From contig DFFQ01000149.1 of NCBI GenBank assembly GCA_002371025.1, positions 1 to 8,236 of the forward strand: 8,236 bases of DNA, written 5' to 3'. A program made the translations under genes and the position numbers. This document shows positions 1 through 5,425 of this stretch, in pieces. The stretch comes from Lachnospiraceae bacterium UBA3772 (GTDB lineage Bacteria > Bacillota > Clostridia > Lachnospirales > Lachnospiraceae). How positions within the stretch are numbered: the first letter of the stretch is position 1; every line of letters begins with the position of its first letter. The notes beneath the pieces were generated by a model that was given only the letters and a program-made list of their open reading frames with translations, searched no databases and was not told where the DNA came from.

Positions 1-356
1 GCCTTGATCTTATGAGGTGCCGGAATATCCTTTAAAGTAAGTTCAACTTCCTCTTTAGCATCTTTATCTTCTTTGGCTTTTTTCTTTTTTACCTTATGCT
101 TATCAGAAATATCATTTGACTGGAACATATTTCCAAAATCAAAATTTGAAAGGCTGTTAAGGTCAAACATCTTAAATGGATGACTCTGGAATGAATTAAG
201 AGTCTTCTGAAGACAGTCATTACATACATATAAGCCTTTTGAAAATTCAATCAATGGTCCTGTTTCTGACTCAGGACGACGACACATGTAACAATATCTT
301 TCATATTCATCGTTGTCGTTTGATGAATCATTTATCTTATCATTTATATCAGACAT
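1..356 (-). CDS. clpX: ATP-dependent Clp protease ATP-binding subunit ClpX, N-terminal part (runs off the left edge)
   Basis: ClpX is a hexameric AAA+ unfoldase that feeds substrates to the ClpP peptidase in the cytoplasm. Reading the minus strand from ATG 356-354 gives about 118 residues before the edge. Seen: a Cys4 zinc-binding domain with C22-x2-C25 and C45-x2-C48, a hydrophobic stretch between the pairs (GPLIEFSKGLYVC), and then the segment DIPAPHKIKA (residues 110-119). That segment matches the family's conserved 'LPTPHEI+A' just before the AAA+ core. The AAA+ domain lies outside the window. Start choice: AGGAGG lies a few bases upstream of this ATG. Odd: the zinc domain and the PAPHKI motif are separated by about 60 residues including a Lys/Glu-rich run (residues 86-103), clearly longer than the linker I recall for E. 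coli or Bacillus ClpX. It could be a divergent ClpX paralogue. It is divergent from the phosphodiesterase gene. Confidence 0.88.
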   Translation of the reverse strand, partial: MSDINDKINDSSNDNDEYERYCYMCRRPESETGPLIEFSKGLYVCNDCLQKTLNSFQSHPFKMFDLNSLSNFDFGNMFQSNDISDKHKVKKKKAKEDKDAKEEVELTLKDIPAPHKIK

Positions 357-386
357 AATATCCTCCTCTGTAAAAAACACCTAGAT

Positions 387-416
387 ATTATAACAGAAGC
401 TTATACTTTTGTTCAA
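387..416 (-). promoter_or_regulatory. Promoter of the clpX gene
   Basis: On the minus strand, TTGAAC (416-411) is followed by an 18-base spacer and a perfect TATAAT (392-387), preceded by TGT, i.e. an extended -10. The expected start of transcription is near 380, giving a leader of about 25 bases with the AGGAGG ribosome binding site of clpX. This is a sigma-A-type promoter. I saw no CtsR-type tandem heptamer repeats around it. Confidence 0.7.
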
Positions 417-425
417 TATGATGGT

Positions 426-453
426 TTGAATTTAGAAGGATAAGTGTTAATCT
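426..453 (+). promoter_or_regulatory. Possible promoter of the phosphodiesterase gene
   Basis: TTGAAT (426-431), a 16-base spacer and TAATCT (448-453) with TGT just upstream make a plausible extended -10 promoter. It would start transcription near 460, shortly before the AGGAGG at 466-471. The match is imperfect and the region is AT-rich, so this is a candidate only. The position in the divergent intergenic region supports it. Confidence 0.35.
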
Positions 454-480
454 TTATATATATTCAGGAGGCATTGATTT

Positions 481-1188
481 ATGGTAGAAGTTATTGCCCA
501 TAGAGGGGCAAGTGCGATAACTAAGTTTGAAAATTCCATGGAAGCATTTGAAGTTGCGATAAAGCTGAATGCGGATATGGTAGAATTTGATGTAAGACAG
601 ACAAGAGATAAGGAACTTATCGTTTTTCATGATAGCATATTTAATGATGCACCCATTGAGTATCAGACTCTTAAAGAAATAGAGGATGCAGCAGAAAATA
701 TTGGTTTTCATATTCCGCTTTTTGAGGAAGTGCTTAAGCTTTGTCATGGAAAGATAAAGATGGATATTGAATTTAAAGAGACAGGATTTGAAAAAAAAGC
801 TGTGGAATTACTTCATAATAATTGTAGTTATGATGAATACAGCATTAAGTCTTTTTTTGATAAGGTACCTTATAAGATAAAAAAAATAGATCCAAATATC
901 ACTACAGGTCTTTTGGTTGGAAGAAGACATTTAAAGTTGAGGGATAAGCTCCTTGATTATTTCCCTGGCAGAAGACTGAAAAAATGTAAGGTGGATTTTA
1001 TATCACCTCATTTTTCATTCTTAACTCCTGGTTTCAGATTCAGAATGAAAAAAGAAGGCTATAAGATCTACGCATGGACTGTTAATGACGAAAGACGAAT
1101 GAAGAAGTTACTTAATAGAGTTGACGGGATCATAACTGACAGACCGGATTTAGGGGTTTATGTGAGAAATCGTTACGACTCTTTATAA
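481..1188 (+). CDS. Glycerophosphodiester phosphodiesterase (GDPD family), cytoplasmic
   Basis: This enzyme hydrolyses glycerophosphodiesters (deacylated phospholipids) to sn-glycerol 3-phosphate and an alcohol, using a divalent metal in a TIM barrel. Seen in the 235 residues: the HRG motif with H7 and R8, E17-N18 (family 'PENT' position), the metal-binding E35-x-D37, H50-D51 (second catalytic His), E97 and K99 in 'DIEFKE', W199 in 'AWTVND', and the closing 'GIITDRPDLG'. The segment usually found after the HD motif (LDRTTNG-like) is short here. There is no signal peptide, so it acts in the cytoplasm, like UgpQ-type enzymes rather than secreted GlpQ. AGGAGG (466-471) lies nine bases before the ATG. 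The next gene follows 22 bases after the stop, suggesting co-transcription. Confidence 0.9.
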   Translation: MVEVIAHRGASAITKFENSMEAFEVAIKLNADMVEFDVRQTRDKELIVFHDSIFNDAPIEYQTLKEIEDAAENIGFHIPLFEEVLKLCHGKIKMDIEFKETGFEKKAVELLHNNCSYDEYSIKSFFDKVPYKIKKIDPNITTGLLVGRRHLKLRDKLLDYFPGRRLKKCKVDFISPHFSFLTPGFRFRMKKEGYKIYAWTVNDERRMKKLLNRVDGIITDRPDLGVYVRNRYDSL

Positions 1189-1210
1189 AAAAGTAAGGAA
1201 AGGGGATTAT

Positions 1211-1564
1211 ATGAAAAAACGTATTATATCTTATGTAAACTATATAGATAATATGTTGGAAGATGAAGAAGAAAGGGACTGGGACCTTGAAATAAAGAGG
1301 CATTTGGACCAGATTGCCTTCTTCAGCCATGAGAGATTGGTTCATCTTCTGGTTTTTATGCTTGTAGCAATATGCACAGTTTTATCTATTCTTGCATTTG
1401 TGATCTGTAATGAGATCATGCTGCTTCCCCTTATAGTCCTTCTGTTTGTGTTGCTGGTTCCTTATTGTATGCACTATTATCTGCTGGAAAATAGTGTCCA
1501 GAAAATGTATAGTCAATATGACAAAATGACTAATAAAAAGGGTAAATATTTTACAGTCCCATAA
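1211..1564 (+). CDS. Small two-helix membrane protein, function unknown
   Basis: This is a 117-residue protein that I cannot assign to a function. It has a charged, acidic N-terminal part (residues 10-35, rich in Asp/Glu with 'DEEERDWD') and two strong hydrophobic segments, about residues 43-65 and 69-91, separated by a very short turn (C66-N67-E68), i.e. a membrane hairpin. A basic tail (residues 94-117) follows. By the positive-inside rule both ends probably face the cytoplasm. Similar short proteins with the phrase 'HER-L-HL' before the first helix are familiar to me from Lachnospiraceae, but only as hypotheticals. An AAGGAAAGGGG ribosome binding site lies just upstream (1195-1205). It sits 22 bases after the phosphodiesterase gene, so the two are probably one operon. 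A link to membrane lipid turnover is speculation from this context. Confidence 0.75.
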   Translation: MKKRIISYVNYIDNMLEDEEERDWDLEIKRHLDQIAFFSHERLVHLLVFMLVAICTVLSILAFVICNEIMLLPLIVLLFVLLVPYCMHYYLLENSVQKMYSQYDKMTNKKGKYFTVP

Positions 1565-1566
1565 CC

Positions 1567-1596
1567 TTGACAGTAAACTAAAAAGTGATTTATAAT
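1567..1596 (+). promoter_or_regulatory. Perfect-consensus promoter upstream of the deacetylase/folate gene cluster
   Basis: TTGACA (1567-1572), an 18-base spacer and TATAAT (1591-1596) both match the sigma-A consensus exactly. The -35 begins three bases after the stop codon of the small membrane protein. Transcription should start close to 1603, leaving a leader of about 110 bases before the deacetylase ATG at 1714. This is the strongest promoter in the window and probably drives the deacetylase and the tightly spaced genes after it. Confidence 0.8.
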
Positions 1597-1602
1597 TCAT
1601 CC

Positions 1603-1622
1603 GCGCTCTGGTAACAGGGCGC
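1603..1622 (+). other. GC-rich hairpin with GNRA-type tetraloop at the expected 5' end of the leader RNA
   Basis: GCGCTCTG (1603-1610) pairs with CAGGGCGC (1615-1622) over eight positions with one G-U pair. The loop is GTAA, a GNRA tetraloop. It starts where transcription from the promoter at 1567-1596 should begin, so it could be a 5' stabilising stem. Downstream is ATTTCTTAG, not a real U-run. It could still act as a weak terminator for the upstream operon. The pairing is clear; the role is inference. Confidence 0.6.
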
Positions 1623-1643
1623 ATTTCTTAGTTATAGGGCATG

Positions 1644-1670
1644 TTGTGGTTGGGTGTTATGCAACCACAA
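1644..1670 (+). other. Second hairpin in the deacetylase leader
   Basis: TTGTGGTTG (1644-1652) and CAACCACAA (1662-1670) are perfect nine-base complements around a nine-base loop. No U-run follows, so it is not an intrinsic terminator. Closer to the gene, GGTGT (1674-1678) could pair with ACACT (1705-1709), directly after the AGGAGA ribosome binding site (1700-1705), so translation control is possible. I recognise no known riboswitch consensus in 1597-1713. Confidence 0.55.
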
Positions 1671-1713
1671 GATGGTGTGAAATAGAAAAAACTTGCTTTA
1701 GGAGACACTCAAA

Positions 1714-2694
1714 ATGGATGAAGATTACAATAGAGATAATGTAAATAAAATTAAAAAGATGATAATCGCTGTATTTTTTATCATGTTTCTTATTCCCACA
1801 GCACTTTGTATCATTCTTCTTTTTAAGATAAATAAACTTGAATCAAAATTAGATGAGAAGTTAAAAGAAAATGATACTAAGATAGAAGAGCTTAAGAAAG
1901 AGGAAAAAGTATCTTCTGATTCGGATGCAAAAAGAAGTGTTAAAGAAGAGAAAGTTAAGGCTGATGAGCATATTGAGAAAGACACAACAGCAAAGAACTT
2001 ACTTACCGTTCATGATGCAACCCGTACAGATGCGGAGAAGGCTTCAAAAGAAAGCAATGTAAAACCTAACGGTAAGAAGGTTTATCTTACATTTGATGAT
2101 GGCCCATCAGCTTATACTGATGAGATATTAGATATATTGAAAGAGGAAAACGTTAAGGCAACATTTTTTGTTGTAGTTAATGATGACAGTCGTGGGGATC
2201 AGTTAAGAAGGATCACCAGGGAAGGACACACTATAGCTATTCATTCGGCTTCTCATGACTATAAGAAGATCTATAAAGATATCAGAGCTTTTATGAATGA
2301 TGTAGAAACTGCAGGAAGATGGATCTATGATATTACTGGTGTAAAGACAAAGTATTATAGGTTCCCAGGCGGATCCAGTAATGATGTATCACAGGTTCCT
2401 ATAAAGGACTGCATTGATTATCTTAATAAACAGGGTTATACTTACTATGACTGGAACGCGATGAATGATGATGCGGAAACTACGTATCATACGGCAGATG
2501 AATTAAAAGATACAGCCCTGGGTTATGTGAGAAACAATGGTGGAGACTCAGTTGTTCTTATGCATGATCTTGAAGGACATCATGAAACTGTAGAAGCACT
2601 TAAGGGGCTTATTGAAACTCTTAAGGCTGAGGGATATACAATTCTTCCTATCACTGATGAGACAACACCTGTACAACACGTTTCAGCGGACTAA
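1714..2694 (+). CDS. Membrane-anchored polysaccharide deacetylase (NodB/CE4 family)
   Basis: CE4 enzymes remove N- or O-acetyl groups from glycans, typically peptidoglycan N-acetylglucosamine or xylan, with a metal bound by Asp-His-His. The 326 residues read in order: basic start (K12, K14, K15), one transmembrane segment (about 16-38), a charged coiled-coil-like stalk (38-70), a low-complexity Lys/Glu linker to about 118, and the NodB domain (about 120-312). All catalytic motifs are present: T126-FDDGP-131 (base D128, metal D129), H177-SAS-H181, R216-FPGG-220, D246-W247-N248, and L282-MHD-285. The layout puts the enzyme on the outside of the membrane, so a PgdA-like peptidoglycan deacetylase is the best guess; substrate cannot be read from sequence. 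AGGAGA lies eight bases before the ATG. folC begins 19 bases after the stop, an unusual partner for a wall enzyme. Confidence 0.9.
   Translation: MDEDYNRDNVNKIKKMIIAVFFIMFLIPTALCIILLFKINKLESKLDEKLKENDTKIEELKKEEKVSSDSDAKRSVKEEKVKADEHIEKDTTAKNLLTVHDATRTDAEKASKESNVKPNGKKVYLTFDDGPSAYTDEILDILKEENVKATFFVVVNDDSRGDQLRRITREGHTIAIHSASHDYKKIYKDIRAFMNDVETAGRWIYDITGVKTKYYRFPGGSSNDVSQVPIKDCIDYLNKQGYTYYDWNAMNDDAETTYHTADELKDTALGYVRNNGGDSVVLMHDLEGHHETVEALKGLIETLKAEGYTILPITDETTPVQHVSAD
2612..2640 (+). promoter_or_regulatory. Possible internal promoter for the folate genes
   Basis: TTGAAA (2612-2617), a 17-base spacer and TATACA (2635-2640) lie inside the 3' end of the deacetylase gene, about 75 bases before the folC start. 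This could give the folate genes expression of their own. Such matches arise by chance in AT-rich coding DNA, so this is only a candidate. Confidence 0.28.
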
Positions 2695-2713
2695 AAATTC
2701 GTCCGGAGGGAAT

Positions 2714-4012
2714 ATGAATTACAGGGAAACATTGAATATAATAGATGAAAAAACTAAGAATCTCGGTATCACACCGGGGCTTGATAATATCCGGGAACTT
2801 TTAAAGAGGATTGAAGATCCTCAGGATAAAGTTCCTGCGATACATATTGCCGGTACCAATGGTAAAGGCAGCATTATGGCCTATGTGGAAGAGGTTCTTA
2901 TTCTTTCTGGACTAAAAGTAGGCAGGTATATTTCACCTGCCATTTTTGATTATAGGGAAAGATGGAAGATCAATAAAAAAGAAGTTACTGAAGAAGAGGT
3001 GGCAGAAGCTTTTACTGTTATACTTAGGGCTATAGATGAAATGGAAAAAGATGGATTTAGCAGTCCGTCAGCTTTTGAGATTGAGACAGCTGCAGCATTT
3101 TATATGTTTGAAAAAAAAGACTGCGATGTCATGCTGATCGAGTGCGGCATGGGTGGCAGGCTGGATGCAACAAATGTTATGAAAAATAAGATAGTTGATG
3201 TTCTTGCCTCAGTAAGTCTGGATCATATGGAGTATCTTGGAGAGACTGTTAAAGAGATAACTAGAGAAAAGCTTGGTATTGTAAATGAAGGGGATACGCT
3301 TATTACTTATCCCGCAAGTGATGAAGTAAATACAGCGGTTTCTAATTATATGACAGATCATGATTTTTCATGGAGAAAGACTGAAACGGCTGCTCTTGAT
3401 ATTGTAAAATCGGGTATAGATGGAAGTGAATTCTATTACAGAGGTACAAGATTTTCTATTTCCATGGCAGGACAGTATCAGATCTATAATGCAATATGTG
3501 CAGTTGAAGTTATACATGCTTATAACAGATATGCAATTAAGAATGGAAATGATGCAGTGCAATATGATATCATTCGAAAGGGACTGAGTCAGGCTTTCTG
3601 GCCGGGAAGGTTCAACGTGATACATAGAGGACCATATATAATAGCTGATGGAGCACATAATCCTGATGCATGGAAGGTTCTTGCTGAAAGTATCAGGAGT
3701 TATTTTCCGGCAAAGAAGATTGTATTTATTCTGGGAGTTTTTAAGGATAAGCAATATGAAGAGATGGTAAGTATTCTTTCACCATTAATGAAATGCTGCT
3801 TTGTTATAACTCCACCTGGTCCAAGAGGGCTGGACGCAAAGTATCTTGCGGCTAAGATGAGTTATGATGGCTGTAAGGCAGTTCCTTGTAAGACAACGAG
3901 GGAAGCCTTGGCTAAGGCTAAGGAGGCTGCGGGAAAGAATGGCGTAATAGTTGCAACAGGATCTCTTTCTTATATAGGTAAATTAATAGAGATAAGTTAT
4001 GAAATCGATTAA
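2714..4012 (+). CDS. folC: Folylpolyglutamate synthase / dihydrofolate synthase
   Basis: FolC joins L-glutamate to dihydropteroate and then lengthens the glutamate tail, using ATP, in the cytoplasm. It belongs to the Mur ligase family. Seen in the 432 residues: P-loop HIAGTNGKGS (H44-S53, loop proper 47-53), SPAIFDYRERW (from S74; the usual 'SPHL' His is Ala here), E143-CGMGGRLDATNV, LDHMEYLG, K186 in 'EKLGI' (position of the carbamylated lysine), WPGRF, D312-GAHNP-317, and 'GVFKDKQ' (usually DKD). Length is normal for the family. Start choice: the frame is open further upstream to an ATG at 2612, but that lies inside the deacetylase gene. GGAGGG (2705-2710) directly precedes ATG 2714, and the family's N-terminus fits there. 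It is 19 bases after the deacetylase gene and 42 bases before the HD gene. Confidence 0.94.
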   Translation: MNYRETLNIIDEKTKNLGITPGLDNIRELLKRIEDPQDKVPAIHIAGTNGKGSIMAYVEEVLILSGLKVGRYISPAIFDYRERWKINKKEVTEEEVAEAFTVILRAIDEMEKDGFSSPSAFEIETAAAFYMFEKKDCDVMLIECGMGGRLDATNVMKNKIVDVLASVSLDHMEYLGETVKEITREKLGIVNEGDTLITYPASDEVNTAVSNYMTDHDFSWRKTETAALDIVKSGIDGSEFYYRGTRFSISMAGQYQIYNAICAVEVIHAYNRYAIKNGNDAVQYDIIRKGLSQAFWPGRFNVIHRGPYIIADGAHNPDAWKVLAESIRSYFPAKKIVFILGVFKDKQYEEMVSILSPLMKCCFVITPPGPRGLDAKYLAAKMSYDGCKAVPCKTTREALAKAKEAAGKNGVIVATGSLSYIGKLIEISYEID

Positions 4013-4054
4013 TAAAGTGACTAAATAAATAAACAGATTACAGGGTGGCTTTAG

Positions 4055-4540
4055 ATGGACAAGATAGATAATATCCTAAATGATAAGGAATATCAGAGCA
4101 GAATGAAAACCATCATTACTTCAGAGTATATGAGAAAATTCTGCAGACATGGACTTGGACATGCACTTTCAGTGGCTCGTATTGCATATATTATTGCCCT
4201 GGAAGAGCATATAGAACTTGATAAAGAGATCATTTATGGAGCAGCGCTGCTTCATGATATTGGAAGATATACTGATTTAGAGAAAGAAGAGAAAATGTCT
4301 CATCACAAGGCTGGAGCTATAACAGCAGAGCCTATCCTTTTAAGATGTGGATATGATGAGGAAGATACAAGGCTTATATGCGCTGCCATAAGCAAACATA
4401 AGGAAAAGACAAAAGAAGTAAATACTCTTGCAGATATTTTGTTCAGAGCTGATAAACTTTCACGTAACTGCTTTATGTGTGATGCTAAAGATGAGTGTTA
4501 CTGGGATGAAAGTTTAAAAAATAAATCTATATTCAGGTAG
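4055..4540 (+). CDS. HD-domain hydrolase in the folate cluster, with a C-terminal cysteine cluster
   Basis: HD proteins are metal-dependent phosphohydrolases. Seen in the 161 residues: H36 ('GLGHALSVAR'), the HD doublet H67-D68 ('LLHDIGRY'), H83-H84, H115 ('SKHK') and D133 ('RADKLSR'), a complete set of HD metal ligands. After the domain comes C139-x2-C142-x5-C148 followed by W150, a compact cluster that could bind metal; C30, C98 and C109 add further cysteines. AGGGTGG (4042-4048) precedes the ATG. The gene sits between folC and folP, 23 bases before folP. From memory, related HD proteins recur in clostridial folate operons. A role in removing phosphates from dihydroneopterin triphosphate, a step with no enzyme visible here, is an attractive guess but is unproven. 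A nucleotide phosphatase is an alternative. Confidence 0.82.
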   Translation: MDKIDNILNDKEYQSRMKTIITSEYMRKFCRHGLGHALSVARIAYIIALEEHIELDKEIIYGAALLHDIGRYTDLEKEEKMSHHKAGAITAEPILLRCGYDEEDTRLICAAISKHKEKTKEVNTLADILFRADKLSRNCFMCDAKDECYWDESLKNKSIFR

Positions 4541-4563
4541 ACTAAATAAGAAAGGCGTAAAAG

Positions 4564-5421
4564 ATGAAGATAGGGAATAAGGAATTTGAACTTGAGAAAC
4601 TTAAGAAACCTGTAATAATGGGAATATTAAATGTTACCCCGGATTCATTTTCAGATGGTGGAAAATTTAATGATCTTGACAGAGCGTTAAAACATACAGA
4701 AGAAATGCTCAGTCAGGGAGCTGATATCATCGATATCGGTGGTGAATCAACCCGCCCAGGTGCCATTAAAGTAACTGCTGAAGAAGAGATTGAAAGAGTA
4801 TGTCCTATTATCGAAAAGATAAGAGAGAGATTTGATACAGTCATTTCTCTTGATACATATAAGCCATCAACTGCAAAAGCCGGAATTGAAGCAGGTGCAG
4901 ACATAATAAATGATATTATGGGACTTAGATATGATGTTGCTACTGACGGATTCCTTCCTTTAGGAAAAGCTTCACTCATGGCACAGGTTGCTGCAGAAAA
5001 GAACGCTCCAGTAATCATCATGCATAACAGACCTGCTATATTAGAAGATGCAACTGAAGAGGAATATTTAAAGGCGATTGAAGATGATCTTAAGATATCT
5101 CTTGATCTGGCTAAGGAAGCAGGGGTTAAGGATGAGAATATAATCCTTGATCCAGGTGTTGGATTTTCAAAGACTGTAAAGCAGAATCTCATTTCAATAA
5201 GAGAGGTTGAGAGACTTGAAAAGTTCGGATATCCAATCCTTTTAGGAATTTCAAGAAAGTCTTATATTGGTAAGACATTTAATCTTACAGAAGATGACAG
5301 ACTGGAGGGAACTATTGCATCTAATATCTATGGTTATATGCATGGATGCTCAATCTTAAGGGTGCATGATGTTAAGGAGAATAAGAGAGCTCTTGATATG
5401 ATTTATAAGATTATGGAGTAG
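4564..5421 (+). CDS. folP: Dihydropteroate synthase
   Basis: FolP condenses 6-hydroxymethyl-7,8-dihydropterin diphosphate with p-aminobenzoate to dihydropteroate; it is the sulfonamide target and a TIM barrel. Seen in the 285 residues: N23-VTPDSFSDGG-33, D57-IGGESTRPG-66, D97 ('SLDTY'), N116-D117-I118, M153-H154-N155-R156, D196-PGVGFSK-203, S230-R231-K232-S233, and R266-VHDV-270. These are the substrate-binding signatures of the family. Compared with Bacillus FolP as I remember it, there are about 12 extra residues between NDI and the MHNR strand (about 122-138, 'YDVATDGFLPLGK'). The ribosome binding site AAAGGCG (4551-4557) is moderate. The stop is followed only four bases later by the start of the next gene, suggesting translational coupling. 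Its product partners, FolB and FolK, are encoded by that next gene. Confidence 0.95.
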   Translation: MKIGNKEFELEKLKKPVIMGILNVTPDSFSDGGKFNDLDRALKHTEEMLSQGADIIDIGGESTRPGAIKVTAEEEIERVCPIIEKIRERFDTVISLDTYKPSTAKAGIEAGADIINDIMGLRYDVATDGFLPLGKASLMAQVAAEKNAPVIIMHNRPAILEDATEEEYLKAIEDDLKISLDLAKEAGVKDENIILDPGVGFSKTVKQNLISIREVERLEKFGYPILLGISRKSYIGKTFNLTEDDRLEGTIASNIYGYMHGCSILRVHDVKENKRALDMIYKIME

Positions 5422-5425
5422 TACT

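Noticed and set aside
2687..2705. Small hairpin CGGAC/GTCCG around the deacetylase stop and folC ribosome binding site
   Set aside because: Only five pairs with a nine-base loop and no U-run; too weak to call a terminator or a regulatory element without comparative data.
2612..2713. Upstream ATG at 2612 for folC
   Set aside because: It would overlap the deacetylase gene by about 80 bases and add 34 residues not typical of FolC; GGAGGG directly precedes the ATG at 2714.
2641..2713. Tetrahydrofolate riboswitch in front of folC
   Set aside because: The short gap of 19 bases and the preceding coding sequence show none of the conserved segments I remember for that class.
4013..4054. Terminator or separate promoter between folC and the HD gene
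   Set aside because: The 42-base gap is AT-rich without an inverted repeat, U-run or recognisable -35/-10 pair.
4713..5192. Long open frame of 159 codons on the minus strand
   Set aside because: It lies wholly inside folP, which has all family motifs; the antisense translation is Ser/Ile-rich and resembles no family. The same applies to the other antisense frames, for example 3368-3754 and 454-747.
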